Assembly: GCA_016748015.1 (NCBI GenBank)
Contig: JAAOMT010000230.1
Span: 1 to 58,509 of the forward strand
DNA length: 58,509 nt
Origin: Geosiphon pyriformis
Taxonomy: Eukaryota > Glomeromycota > Glomeromycetes > Archaeosporales > Geosiphonaceae
Direction of reading: 5' to 3'
In this document: piece after piece, positions 47,050 to 56,896 of the stretch
Layout: every line of letters starts with the position of its first letter
Numbering within the stretch: position 1 is the stretch's first letter
Notes under the pieces: generated by a model
Seen by the model: the letters and a program-made list of their open reading frames with translations, nothing else
Databases searched by the model: none
Told to the model about the DNA's origin: nothing
Program-made: the position numbers and the translations under genes

Positions 47050-48250
47050 TACTTATCAGAATATACTATATCAGAAAAACAAAAAAGATTCAGATCAACT
47101 ATTCAAAGTAATCACAGAATCAGAAAAAGAAACAATATTATACAACATGTACTCAAATCTAACAGCAGGACATTTTCATAAAGAAGCAACTATGAAAAGA
47201 ACCAGAAAAATATATTATTGGTTATCAATATATCCAGACATTACTCAATATGTTCAAAATTGTGATGCTTGTCAGAAAAAAAAAGAACAAAATCTAATAA
47301 ACCACTAAGACCAATTAAAGTAAGACAACTATTTAATAGAATCGAAATTAACTTAGTTGGATCATTAATAATAACCAGCAGAGGCAATTATTATATAGCA
47401 GTAATCATGAATTATCTCATAAAATGGCCAGAAACAAAAGCAATTCAAAAAGCAGATGCAGAATCCATAGCCAAATTTATTTATCAAAATTTGATTTGTT
47501 AATACAGATGTCCAAAAAAATTGTTATCAGATTAAGGAATTCACTTTGTAAACAGAACATTAACAAAATTAAGCCAAAAATTTGAAATCAAGAGACCATT
47601 ATCATCACTATATCATCTATAAACAAACAGTTTAGTTGAAAGATTCAATAAAACATTGTGTAAAACAATTACCAAAATCAGTCAAAAAAACCAAGATAAA
47701 TGGGATTTATTTATATCATCAGTACTACTTGCTTATTGGACAATAAAACAAAACACCACATAAGCAATACTATTTGAATTTGTGTATAGTAGAACGGCAA
47801 TATTACCAATTAAGATAGAAGTCAATATATATCCAACTGAACCAATAACAAAAGACAACTTTCGAGAAACATTGCTAAGAAAAACATATAACTTAATAGA
47901 AATTTTAGAAAACAAAAGATAAAAAGCAGCTAATAATATTCAAAAATCACCAAAAAAACAAAAAAAATGACATGATAATCAGTTACCAGATAAACCAGTT
48001 GAATTTAGAATTGGAGACAAAGTACTTTTACATTATACCAAAGTAGAAAAACAATGGGGTAAAAAATTTAATCACAAATGGGATAGATCATTTTACATAA
48101 AAGAAATTCTAAAAAATAAAGCTTATAAGTTAAGATAAAACAACAAAATCTTAGCTAAAGCAGCACATAGAGGTTAACTGAAATTATTTTACAATATAGT
48201 ATTATCATTCACCAGTAATATTCTACAATTGGAAATACAACAAATATTAA
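47050..48250 (+). pseudogene. element B integrase, degenerate
   Basis: The zinc region is GHFHKEATMKRTRKIYYW, then CDAC. The core contains RIEINLVGSLIIT (Asp to Asn), KKLLSD and NSLVERFNKTLCKT. The C-terminal part includes EFRIGDKVLLHYTKVEKQWG and KFNHKWDRSFYIKEIL. Multiple TAA and TGA stops. Confidence 0.8.
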
Positions 48251-48539
48251 TCCAACCAGATGAGATTTCATAAGATCTAGAACCAATCATAATTATTAAT
48301 ACAAATATGTTAAATTAATTAAACAGAAATATATAAAGACATAATATATGTAACAAAAACAACAATAAAGATAGAAGTTACCAATAACATTCACTTACTT
48401 GCACAGTAATTATTTCAACTGATCTAACAACAAAACATGGAAATCACAATTAATTAACAAACTATTTGATACAAAGATAATAAAAAAAAACCTAATACAA
48501 AGTACACAAAAAACTGAAAAACACTATAGACAAGATAAT

Positions 48540-49000
48540 AGCAAAAGTAAAACTGTCAATGGAAATATTAAAAACAGCAGTACTATACCAAAAATTAATA
48601 GAAAAAACTTGGAATTGGTGGAAACAACAATTTTTAAGAAACTTTTGTTATTATTATTTGGGACAAAACCTGAATATTCAGAACTTGTACACTGACAAAA
48701 TAAAATGATTATTTAATACAACAATACTACAACAACTAGAACAATTTGTGAAAAAAAACAATCTGTTTATACAAGCATGAATCATATATTGGCTATATGC
48801 AGGATTTTAAGATTGATCAGCAATACTATTCAATTTAATGATAGATACAATTATCATTAATCAATTAGGAAAAATTACCAATGCTTAATTTGAAGAATTA
48901 CAGATCAAAATAATCCAAATAATTCTTGAAAAAGAAGTTTAAGAGTTAATTAAAGAAGAAGAGTTAGGAGATATAAGAGATCTTAACAGAACTCAATATT
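48540..49000 (+). pseudogene. element B extra 3' frame, degenerate
   Basis: A single frame containing MEILKTAVLYQKLIEKTWNW and ending LIKEEEL-GDIRDLN, interrupted by about seven stops that look like former Gln or Trp codons. Its C-terminal end (GKITNAQFEELQ-like) is also present in copy C at 57045-56930, so the frame is a family feature, not chance. Function unknown. Confidence 0.55.
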
Positions 49001-49015
49001 AAAAGAAAAGAATAA

Positions 49016-49908
49016 TATTATTCATAGAATATAGAAATTATATATTAGTACATAATTAGCCAATTAGAATAAGATATAGTAAAAGTAAAATTCCAGAATT
49101 TTTTTTAAGGAATTCCAGAATTTCTGGCTAGAGAATTAAAAAATTCAAAAAATCTTGTATAATGAAATTTATGTATATATAGCAGTAGCATTAAAAGCAG
49201 AAAATACAAAATTCTTAGAGGAGAATTTTTAGTTTAGAACTTTTAGTTTCAATTTTCCATTTATTTTTTTATACAATAGTATTTTATAACTTAAAGTAGA
49301 AACATCAAATATTAATAAAATACTTATTACATATCACAATTCATTTTTCTATTATTAATCATTTATGTTAATAGTTACTAATACTTAATCACACTAGACT
49401 AATAACTCTTGATTATGACTATTGACAAGATACTAACCCTTTTTTGTCTTGGTTTATCTCTTTATTTTTTTTTCTTATTTTCTTTTATTTTTCTTTTATT
49501 TTCTTTTCTTTTATTTTTGTTGTTAATTTACTAATTGATTAAAAAATAATGCACAGAGTACTGACATTAAGATATAATACTGGTAAAAAACCCAAGAATA
49601 AAGATAAACACTTAAAATTGAGGATAACTTACTAAAAGATTATTGGCTATTAAGCTGGAAAAAAAATTGTTGGAATATAAATATTCTGGAAAGTAATGAA
49701 CAACACAAATACACCAACTTGAAAGTTAAGAAAACACTAGGAACATTACCAAAGGATACATTCATTGAATCTTTGTTTATTATATAAAAAACTCAACCAA
49801 AACTCTCAGATCACAAAAATCTTCAAATATTATTAATTGTATTAGCTATTAAGTACCAAGTTATAAGTTTGTTATTTGATTCAAGACCCCAAATAATCAC
49901 CTATAATA
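49016..49908 (+). repeat. element B 3' LTR
   Basis: 893 bp. Starts TATTATTCATAGAATATAG after a purine tract and ends ATCACCTATAATA. Matches the split 5' LTR and the LTRs at 52643-53605, 54884-55765 and 56097-56895. Confidence 0.85.
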
Positions 49909-51541
49909 GTGGCTACTTTTATGATTCTTTTGCTACTTGGTTTTTACAAAAAACCACTGCTAATATTTTTAAAAAATAAAAAGATAAACTTTTAAAAATG
50001 TTAAAAAAAATAATTTTTCTTTTACTATTTGGGTTAAAAAAAAGTTTAGAATCTCTATTCTAATTTTTAAATAGAATAAGAAATTAAAAAAAAGAACATA
50101 AAACTCTAATAAAGTTGTAATTAAATATGTTAAAGCTATAAAAAAACTAATTAAATAAATAAATATTAAAAGAAACTAAACTGAAAAACAAAAGATTTAT
50201 TTCTTTATAAAAAGTTCAAAAACCAACTTATTTTATGCTTTTTGGCTCTTTTTGGCTTTAAAAAATAATTTTATAATAGATATAATTATTAAACTTATTC
50301 AGAAAATAAAAAACAATCAAAAAATATATTTGAAAAATACACTTTTAGTTTTTGTTTCTGCTTTTGTTCTGGCTTTTGCTTTTCAAATACAAAACTTCAA
50401 TAAATAACTAATAGATAAATCTATTGCTAATTTTGCCTAATTATTAAAATTTTTAGCTTAAATAGTAAAAAAAATTAACAGCTCTAAAGATCCAAATTTA
50501 AATTTTACTACAACTAGCTCTAACAGTTACTTTATAATTAAAAATAGCAAAATTATAACTCATTTGTATACTATTGTTGTAAATTAACCAAACATTTTTT
50601 AAGAGATTATAACAATTTTTTTTGTTTTTTTCAGTTTTTAGAAACAATAATAACCAAAATAACAGACTTAATAATAATAATATTTCAAATTAAAGATCAA
50701 ATCTTATCAATCTGAATTTTTTCAAAGAAAATTTCTTAATTAAAACCACTATTTATTACTTTTTAAATTAATAAATATGTTTTTAAAGAGTAAAAGTACA
50801 AGCCAATCAGAAAAAAACTTCTTTTATTCTTTCAATTTAATTGATAATAATCATAATATAAATAAATTAACTATCAATTTTTCTACTTTATTAAGTTTAT
50901 CTGTAATACTAAAGAAATTATCTGTGCTCAAAACTTGTTTCCAAAAGCTATAAACCTTAAATATAAATATTTTTTTAGCATAGAAGTAGACTAGCTGAAA
51001 ACAATTTTCATTTGAAACAAACTTCTTATAAACTTTTTTTATACTAGAGGTAAATAAGTCTGTAAAATCACATTCAAGAAAAAAGTGTCTAAATTATCCA
51101 TATTTTTTACAATAAATTAAATCCAATCTAATTCAAAAAAGTTTCATACCATTAAGAATTAGTTTTGTACAAAACATTGTTTTCAAGTTTTTATCAGACT
51201 CAAAACCAACCACAGTATAACAAATCCTATTGCCAGTTTTAAATAAATAAATAATTATATAAGTTTTTTTACCAGCTTTTTTTAATAAAACATTAAGATT
51301 ATAAATGATTGTTTTCATAAACAGAATAAACAAAAGTGCTTTAAACTAATTCTTAAATATCTAAATACCATAATTCTTTACAGCTTTGATTATATGTACT
51401 AAATTTTTTCTAATTAAGAATGACTATTTAAATATTAAATAATTAGCTTGATTTAATTTAATAAACTTTATTACAATTTTTTGCAATAATCTAATTAATT
51501 ACAATTAGATTAACACTATCTGACTATATTTATTTATTATA
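49909..51541 (-). mobile_element. eroded repeat with a LINE ORF1 fragment
   Basis: AT-rich. At about 51340-51040 the minus strand reads LLKKAGKKTYIIIYLFKTGN, then TKLILNGMKLF, a stop, and a zinc-knuckle-like DLIYCKKYG. This matches the LINE ORF1 piece at 55766-56096. Nothing else is recognisable to the left. Confidence 0.55.
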
Positions 51542-52147
51542 CAGAGGGTGTCCAAAAGTTTCCGAACTTGATTTTATTTAACAATAATATTTATTTTTTT
51601 ATAAAATAAAACAAAATAAACAACATATTTATAATTTTATAGTAATTTTCTAAATTTTTCCATTAAGTGTTACTAAACGTTTAAGTCGGCGATATTTTTG
51701 GTGAGTAAATAAACGTGGACGTCCTGAACGAGGTCTTGAATCAATTGAACCAGTTTCTTTAAATCGTTTTATTGTATCCGAAACTGTTGTCAAGCTGCAA
51801 TTGACTATGTTGGCAATATCACGATATTTCTTGCCATGCTGTTGTAATAAGCATATAGTATTACGTTGAGCAATCGTTAATTCTTTTTTTGCTCCCATTT
51901 CGTTTTAATAAAAACGACGAAAAAATCTTATATGCGCGTTAAATTTCATTTTTATAAAAAAACGAGTATGAATAAAATCGATTATGCGCGTCGCGAAAAA
52001 ACATTATACACGCGTGTTTAAAAAATAAAAAACGCGTAATTAAATAATTAACTAACTTAATTTAGTAATAAACTCGTGCTTTTCTAATCATTCAAGCATG
52101 TGGAATGTTACTCCAAAGTTTGTTCGGAAACTTTTGGACACCCTCTG
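51542..52147 (-). mobile_element. Tc1/mariner-type element, internally deleted (606 bp)
   Basis: Perfect terminal inverted repeats of 26 bp (CAGAGGGTGTCCAAAAGTTT and on to CGAAC) at 51542-51567 and 52122-52147, flanked by TA on both sides (51540-51541, 52148-52149), the Tc1/mariner target duplication. It encodes only the transposase N-terminal DNA-binding domain. The sequence keeps many CG dinucleotides (for example around 51980-52040), unlike the converted repeats around it, so it inserted late. Confidence 0.93.
51650..51898 (-). CDS. Tc1-type transposase N-terminal HTH protein (82 aa)
   Basis: Intact frame from ATG (51898). MGAKKELTIAQRNTICLLQQ begins the first helix-turn-helix (paired-like, HTH_23/Tc3 type), with HGKKYRDIANIVNCSLTTVS as recognition helix region. 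KRFKETGSIDSRPRSGRPRL follows, the GRPR linker typical of Tc1 transposases, and then the start of the second HTH. It stops at residue 82; the DDE catalytic domain is absent. It would bind the terminal repeats but not cut them. Confidence 0.88.
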   Translation of the reverse strand: MGAKKELTIAQRNTICLLQQHGKKYRDIANIVNCSLTTVSDTIKRFKETGSIDSRPRSGRPRLFTHQKYRRLKRLVTLNGKI

Positions 52148-52642
52148 TAGTAACAATTATATTTTTAAATATATTTATGAGAATTTTCTTGATAACTACA
52201 GTCTAATTTAAATAAAATTTTTGTTTTTTGAGATTATTGTTTATAATAATATTGTTTTTTCTAGTCAATAAAACAGTTTTTTTTATACTTTTTTTTAAGA
52301 TAGATATAAATCTAATAAAATTTTCAAATTTTAAGAGAATAGTAATCTTTTCAAATCATTTACTTTAGAAAAAAGTTTTTTAATAATCTGTATTTTTACT
52401 ATAGCTGATTTTTTTTTAATTGTTAAAAGATTAATATCCAAAGTAAAAGATTTTTTAATAAGAACTTTAACTTAAATCTTTATTATTTTGAGGTTAATTT
52501 ACTTTTTGTTTAGAAAAATTTTAAAAAAAAAGAAGAGATTCTTTATTTTTATTTATATTATAGTTAATTAAACCAATAGAGAAATCATATTCTAAACCAG
52601 TATTAATTCTTTTAACTTTAAAAGTTATTACTACTAAGTCAA
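52148..52642. other. AT-rich, no gene seen
   Basis: Eroded repeat sequence between the Tc1-type element and a solo LTR; no recognisable domain. Confidence 0.35.
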
Positions 52643-53605
52643 TATTACTCAAAAAAATTAAGAATATTATATAATTAAAGAAATAGCCAATCAAAAGTAA
52701 ACATAGCAACAGAGAAATTCCAAGATTCCTCTAAAAAAATTGCAAGATTCCAGAATCTCAAAATTTCAGAATTCTTCATAAAGAATTACATAATTCCAAA
52801 ATCCCAAAATTTCAGGATTTCACTAAAAGAATCATAGAATTTTAAAAATCTCATATAACACAAAATATATATATATAGCAGTAGTATTAAAAACAAAAAA
52901 AGTATTTAGACTGGTTCAGTTCTAGTTTAATATCCCCTTTTTTATCTATTAATTAACTTTTATTTCATAGATAGTTACTATCATCTGAAGTGAATTTATT
53001 AACAAATAAACATATTTATTATCATCTAATTCATAATATTATTGTTTAATTAAGACTTTGAATCATTTTCCAGTTATTAATACTTTATGTTAATAATATC
53101 TAATACTTAACTACACTAGAACAATAGTTTTTGATTATGGCTATTAATGGGATACTAAATTTTTTTTTTCTTTTATTTCTTTTTTTTTATTTCTTTTTTT
53201 TTATTTCTTTTATTTTATTGTTTTATTGATTTACTAACTAATTAAAAAAATTAAGCACTAAGTAATTAATGTCAAAAAAGACTGATAAAAAACCCAGAAA
53301 TAAGAGTAAACACTCAAAATTTTAAAATAGCTTATCAAAGAACCAGTCATCAAACTGAGAAAAAAATTGATAAAAAAACCTTTCAGAAAGCTATAGACAT
53401 TAAAGCATACCAACTTGAGAGTTGGAAAAAAAACTAGAAATATTACTAAAAGATATCACTATTGAATTTCTGTCTATTATACAAAAAACTTAATCAAAAC
53501 CTTTAGATACAAAAACCTTTAAAGATTACCAACATAATTTTGTTATTGAGCACCAAGTTACAGATTTGTTATTTATTTCAACTACTCAAATAATTACTTG
53601 TAAGA
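52643..53605 (+). repeat. solo LTR of the B family
   Basis: Starts TATTACTCAAAAAAATTAAG and ends ATTACTTGTAAGA. AATAGCCAATCAAAAG, the repeated CCAGAATCTC-type motifs and TGAGCACCAAGTTACAGATT match the other B-family LTRs. No internal element sequence adjoins it. No clear target-site duplication. Confidence 0.75.
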
Positions 53606-54883
53606 CTGTTTAAGCTAACTGCCACTGAAATTGCTTTGTAATTAATATCAAAAAACTTAAACACAATGTTAACTTTATGGTTAATAACTGCAGATACCAA
53701 ATTTTGGTTTATAAAAATAAAATTAATGATCTTTTTAAAGCCTTTAAAATTGCTCCAAGTAAGAGCTTTGGCCAATAAATGTTTTTTAAACAAGTTGATT
53801 AATTTTAAATCTACACAAAACCTGAAACTTGCACTTTTTTTTGAACCATTTTTATTGAAATCTCTCTTAATATTATAAAAATATTAAAGTTAAGCATTTT
53901 GGCAATAAAAGAATTGACTTCTAATATCTGGCCAAACTTAGTTTCAGCAGAAACATCAGCATACAAACCTAAAATTATAATTGACAATTTATTTTTAAAT
54001 AAAAGTCTTATTAAAATAACTTGGCCAGCAATTTTTTTTATCTTAAAAACATGTTAAGCCAGTAAATTGTTTATAATAATGACAACTCCAGCATTAAAAA
54101 AACTCTTATTCAAACCAGACATAAAAATTTGCATACTTTTAAACTTATTTATAATTTATAACTTAATATTAGACTTCAATTTTGTTTTTGTAATAATCAA
54201 AACCATATTCTCTGATTTTATCTACTAGTAAATAACATTTTTCTGCTTGGCAAAAACATTGATATTATGAATATTGCACATAGCAAATTTCCAATCCAAA
54301 TTATTCATAAAAATGAAAAAAATACTAAAAAATCCAAGCCAGTACACAATTAATCTAATCTTACTAAAACTGAATTAACAGAAACTTTCAAAGCCATTAT
54401 TTTAGATTTTAATCCACTCACCTTAGTGATTAAAACTATTGATCTACTTAAATCCAAATTCGAAACTATATCATTTATAACTAAAGAAAAATAAATAAAT
54501 AATACAAGTAAGTCATCTAAAATCATATTCAAATCCAATTTTGAATTCAAAAAAACAGGCACTGTAGAAGATAAAAATTAAGAAACAGACACCAAAGATA
54601 CCAGATCTATACTGCTTAATTTTTATATAATATTTAACACTTGATTAGCCAAAAGCTCTAAAGAGCATTTCAAAAAGGCCAAATAAGCACTAATAGATAA
54701 ATTATTTTAAGTAACTACAAGATTTTTTTTACATATGATGTATTAAAAAAAAAGAATTCAAAGCCAAAACCAAAGCAAGTTTTATTAAAAGAAGTAGCAA
54801 ATAAAACCACTTGTATTCAAGATTTGCCACCAAAAACAGTGAAATAAAAAATAGAACCACTTTTTAGTGTATAATTTAGCCAG
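53606..54883 (-). mobile_element. LINE fragment: ORF1 end and endonuclease domain, degenerate
   Basis: Read right to left: an ORF1-like coiled segment (54562-54350, IMALKVSVNSVLVRLD). An endonuclease (EEP) start follows, with NLDWKFAMCNIHNINVFAKQ and GVVIIINN. Later EEP sequence is HLLAKALTWSNFKGFKKIIN, then FIFINQNLVSAVINHKVNIV and FKFFDINYKAISV (normally FFDTDHK). Many stops. It continues beyond the solo LTR at 54884-55765. Confidence 0.75.
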
Positions 54884-55765
54884 TATTACAGATGATTATT
54901 TGGGATTTCAAAGCAAATAACAAATCCATAACTGGGTGCTCAATATCTTGACAATACTAGTGTTATGGGTACATTGGTTATATCTGAAGGTTTTAGAGTT
55001 GAATTCTTTGTATAATAAACAGAGATTTAATGATGATATTATTGGTTGTTGAGTTGTGTTCTCAATTTCTGTTTTCAGCTTGGTGGCCAGTTTATTCTGG
55101 TATTGGTGCTCTTTTGGTAAGCTATCTGTTAATATATATAATTTTACTCTTATTTCCAGGTCTTTTACCAGGCTATCTGTGATGTCAATTACTCAGTGCT
55201 TTAATCCTTAATCAGTTAGTATTCAACAATAAAAATCAAGGAAAGAAAGAAATAAAAAAAAAATAAAAAAATGAGCCAAGGCAATATGCAAGTTAGTATC
55301 TTATCAATAGTCATGATTAAGAGCTATTGTTCCAGCATGATTAAGTATCAATTACTATCAACATAAAGTGTTGATAGTGAAGAGTGGATTTGGATGGTGA
55401 CTGATTTATTTATTTAATATTTGTGGATAGAAGATTTCTAACTAAAAGATTCTGATCTTTCTACTTCTAATGCTACTGCTATATATACATAATTGATGTT
55501 CTATGAGATTGCTTACATTCTTGAGCAATGTGCTATGATTTCTTGAGCAATATTCACATTGCTGAGTAATATGCTCTCATTTTCTAATATTGCTCCATAT
55601 TGCTAAACAATATGCTGTGTTTTCTAATATTGCTCCACATTGCTAAGCAATGTGCCATGATTTCTATCATTGCTCTATATTGCTGAACAATGTGCTCACA
55701 TGCTATATTCTATTCGCTTATTGGTCTACTATTTTCCTATATCTGTTTTCTTTTTATAAGTAACA
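54884..55765 (-). repeat. solo LTR of the B/C family with CCAG duplication
   Basis: 882 bp. On the minus strand it begins TGTTACTTATAAAAAG and ends ATCTGTAATA. It is flanked by CCAG at 54880-54883 and 55766-55769. It splits a LINE fragment into two collinear halves. Internal tandem repeats at about 55530-55700. Confidence 0.9.
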
Positions 55766-56096
55766 CCAGCTAAAGACAATTTTTTTTTAATGTAATCTTT
55801 TTATATATATTTTTAAAGAACAAGACATAAATATTTGATACATTATATTTCAAAGCTGAATGTTCGAAATGCCCATATTTTTTACAATAAACCAAATCTA
55901 TTTTAGTCCAAGAGAGCTTAATATCATTCAGAATAGACTTTATATAAAAAGCTAATTCCAATTTTTCTTTTGAATTAAAACTAACTATTGCACAGCAAAT
56001 TTTATTGCCATTCTTAAATAATTAATTGATGATATATGTTTTTTCACCAGTTTTTTCAACAAGAGTACTAAAATTATGAGCAGTTGTTTTTACTGG
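55766..56096 (-). mobile_element. LINE fragment: ORF1 with zinc knuckle
   Basis: Minus strand reads FSTLVEKTGEKTYIIN, a stop, LFKNGNKICCAIVSFNSKEK, KLSWTKIDLVYCKKYGHFEH, SALKYN. This is the upstream continuation of 53606-54883, and it ends on the right where the LTR of copy C is inserted. Confidence 0.75.
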
Positions 56097-56895
56097 TATT
56101 ACAGGTGATTATTTTTGCTGTTGAATTGAATAACAAACCTGTAACTTGGTGCTCAAAAGCTATTTCCATTGATGATGTTCTAGAAGAGTTGTATCTGAAG
56201 GTTTTGGTGGAGTTTTTTGTATAATGGACAGAGATTCAGTAATGGTTTTATCCATAGCTTCCTAGACTTACAAGTCTGTCAATTTTTTTCTCAGCTTAGT
56301 GGCCAGCAATCCTCTGGTAAGTATTCTGTATCTACTATATGTGGCCTACCCTCTCACAGGAGTCTTTTACCAGACAATCCTTGACGTTAGTAATCAGTGC
56401 TTTTAATCAATTAGTTAGTGCACAATAACAAATCACAGCAAATAAAGAAAAATAAAGAAATCTAAAGAAATAAGCCAAGGCAATTTGCAGATTTAGTATT
56501 CCATCAATAGCTGTAATCAAGAACTATTGTTTCAGTGTGGTTAGGTATCAATTATTATCAACATGAAGTGTTGATAGTGGAGAGCGAATTGAGATATGAA
56601 ATAATTATTTATTTGAGGATTTGGTTTTTAGGCTAAGGATTCTGTGGTATTGATTCTGTCTTTTCTGTTTCTAACACTACTACTATATATACATAATTGA
56701 AATTCCTCAATTCCTCAATTCTTCACGACAGGAATCCTGGAATTTCTGGAATCCTGCAATTTTTTTGAGAGGAATCCTGAAATTCCTGGAATCTTGCAAT
56801 TCCTGAAAAGAATCCTGGAATTTCACCTTTACTATGCCTACTTCTGATTGGCTAATAATCATGCTAATATATTTCCTATATTTTTATGAGTAACA
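56097..56895 (-). repeat. element C 3' LTR
   Basis: 799 bp. Starts TGTTACTCATAAAAATATAG on the minus strand, directly after a purine tract (AAAAAAGAGGGAATAA), and ends CACCTGTAATA. Same family as the B LTR. The left flank is CTGG; the matching flank lies beyond the window. Confidence 0.88.
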
Positions 56896-56896
56896 T

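Larger units (their letters stand above)
32490..49908 (+). mobile_element. Ty3/Gypsy element B with dUTPase, split by nested element D
   Basis: Full-length but degenerate LTR retrotransposon. The 5' LTR is 32490-32617 plus 39982-40818, interrupted by element D. A primer-binding-like site TGGTGCTCCC (40821-40830) follows two bases after the LTR. Internal order: gag, protease, Cys-rich module plus dUTPase, RT, RNase H, integrase, extra 3' frame, purine tract AAAAGAAAAGAATAA (49001-49015), 3' LTR 49016-49908. RT before integrase defines Ty3/Gypsy. The left flank GTAA (32486-32489) and right flank GTGG (49909-49912) would be one target-site duplication altered by G-to-A changes. All frames carry stops. 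Confidence 0.85.
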
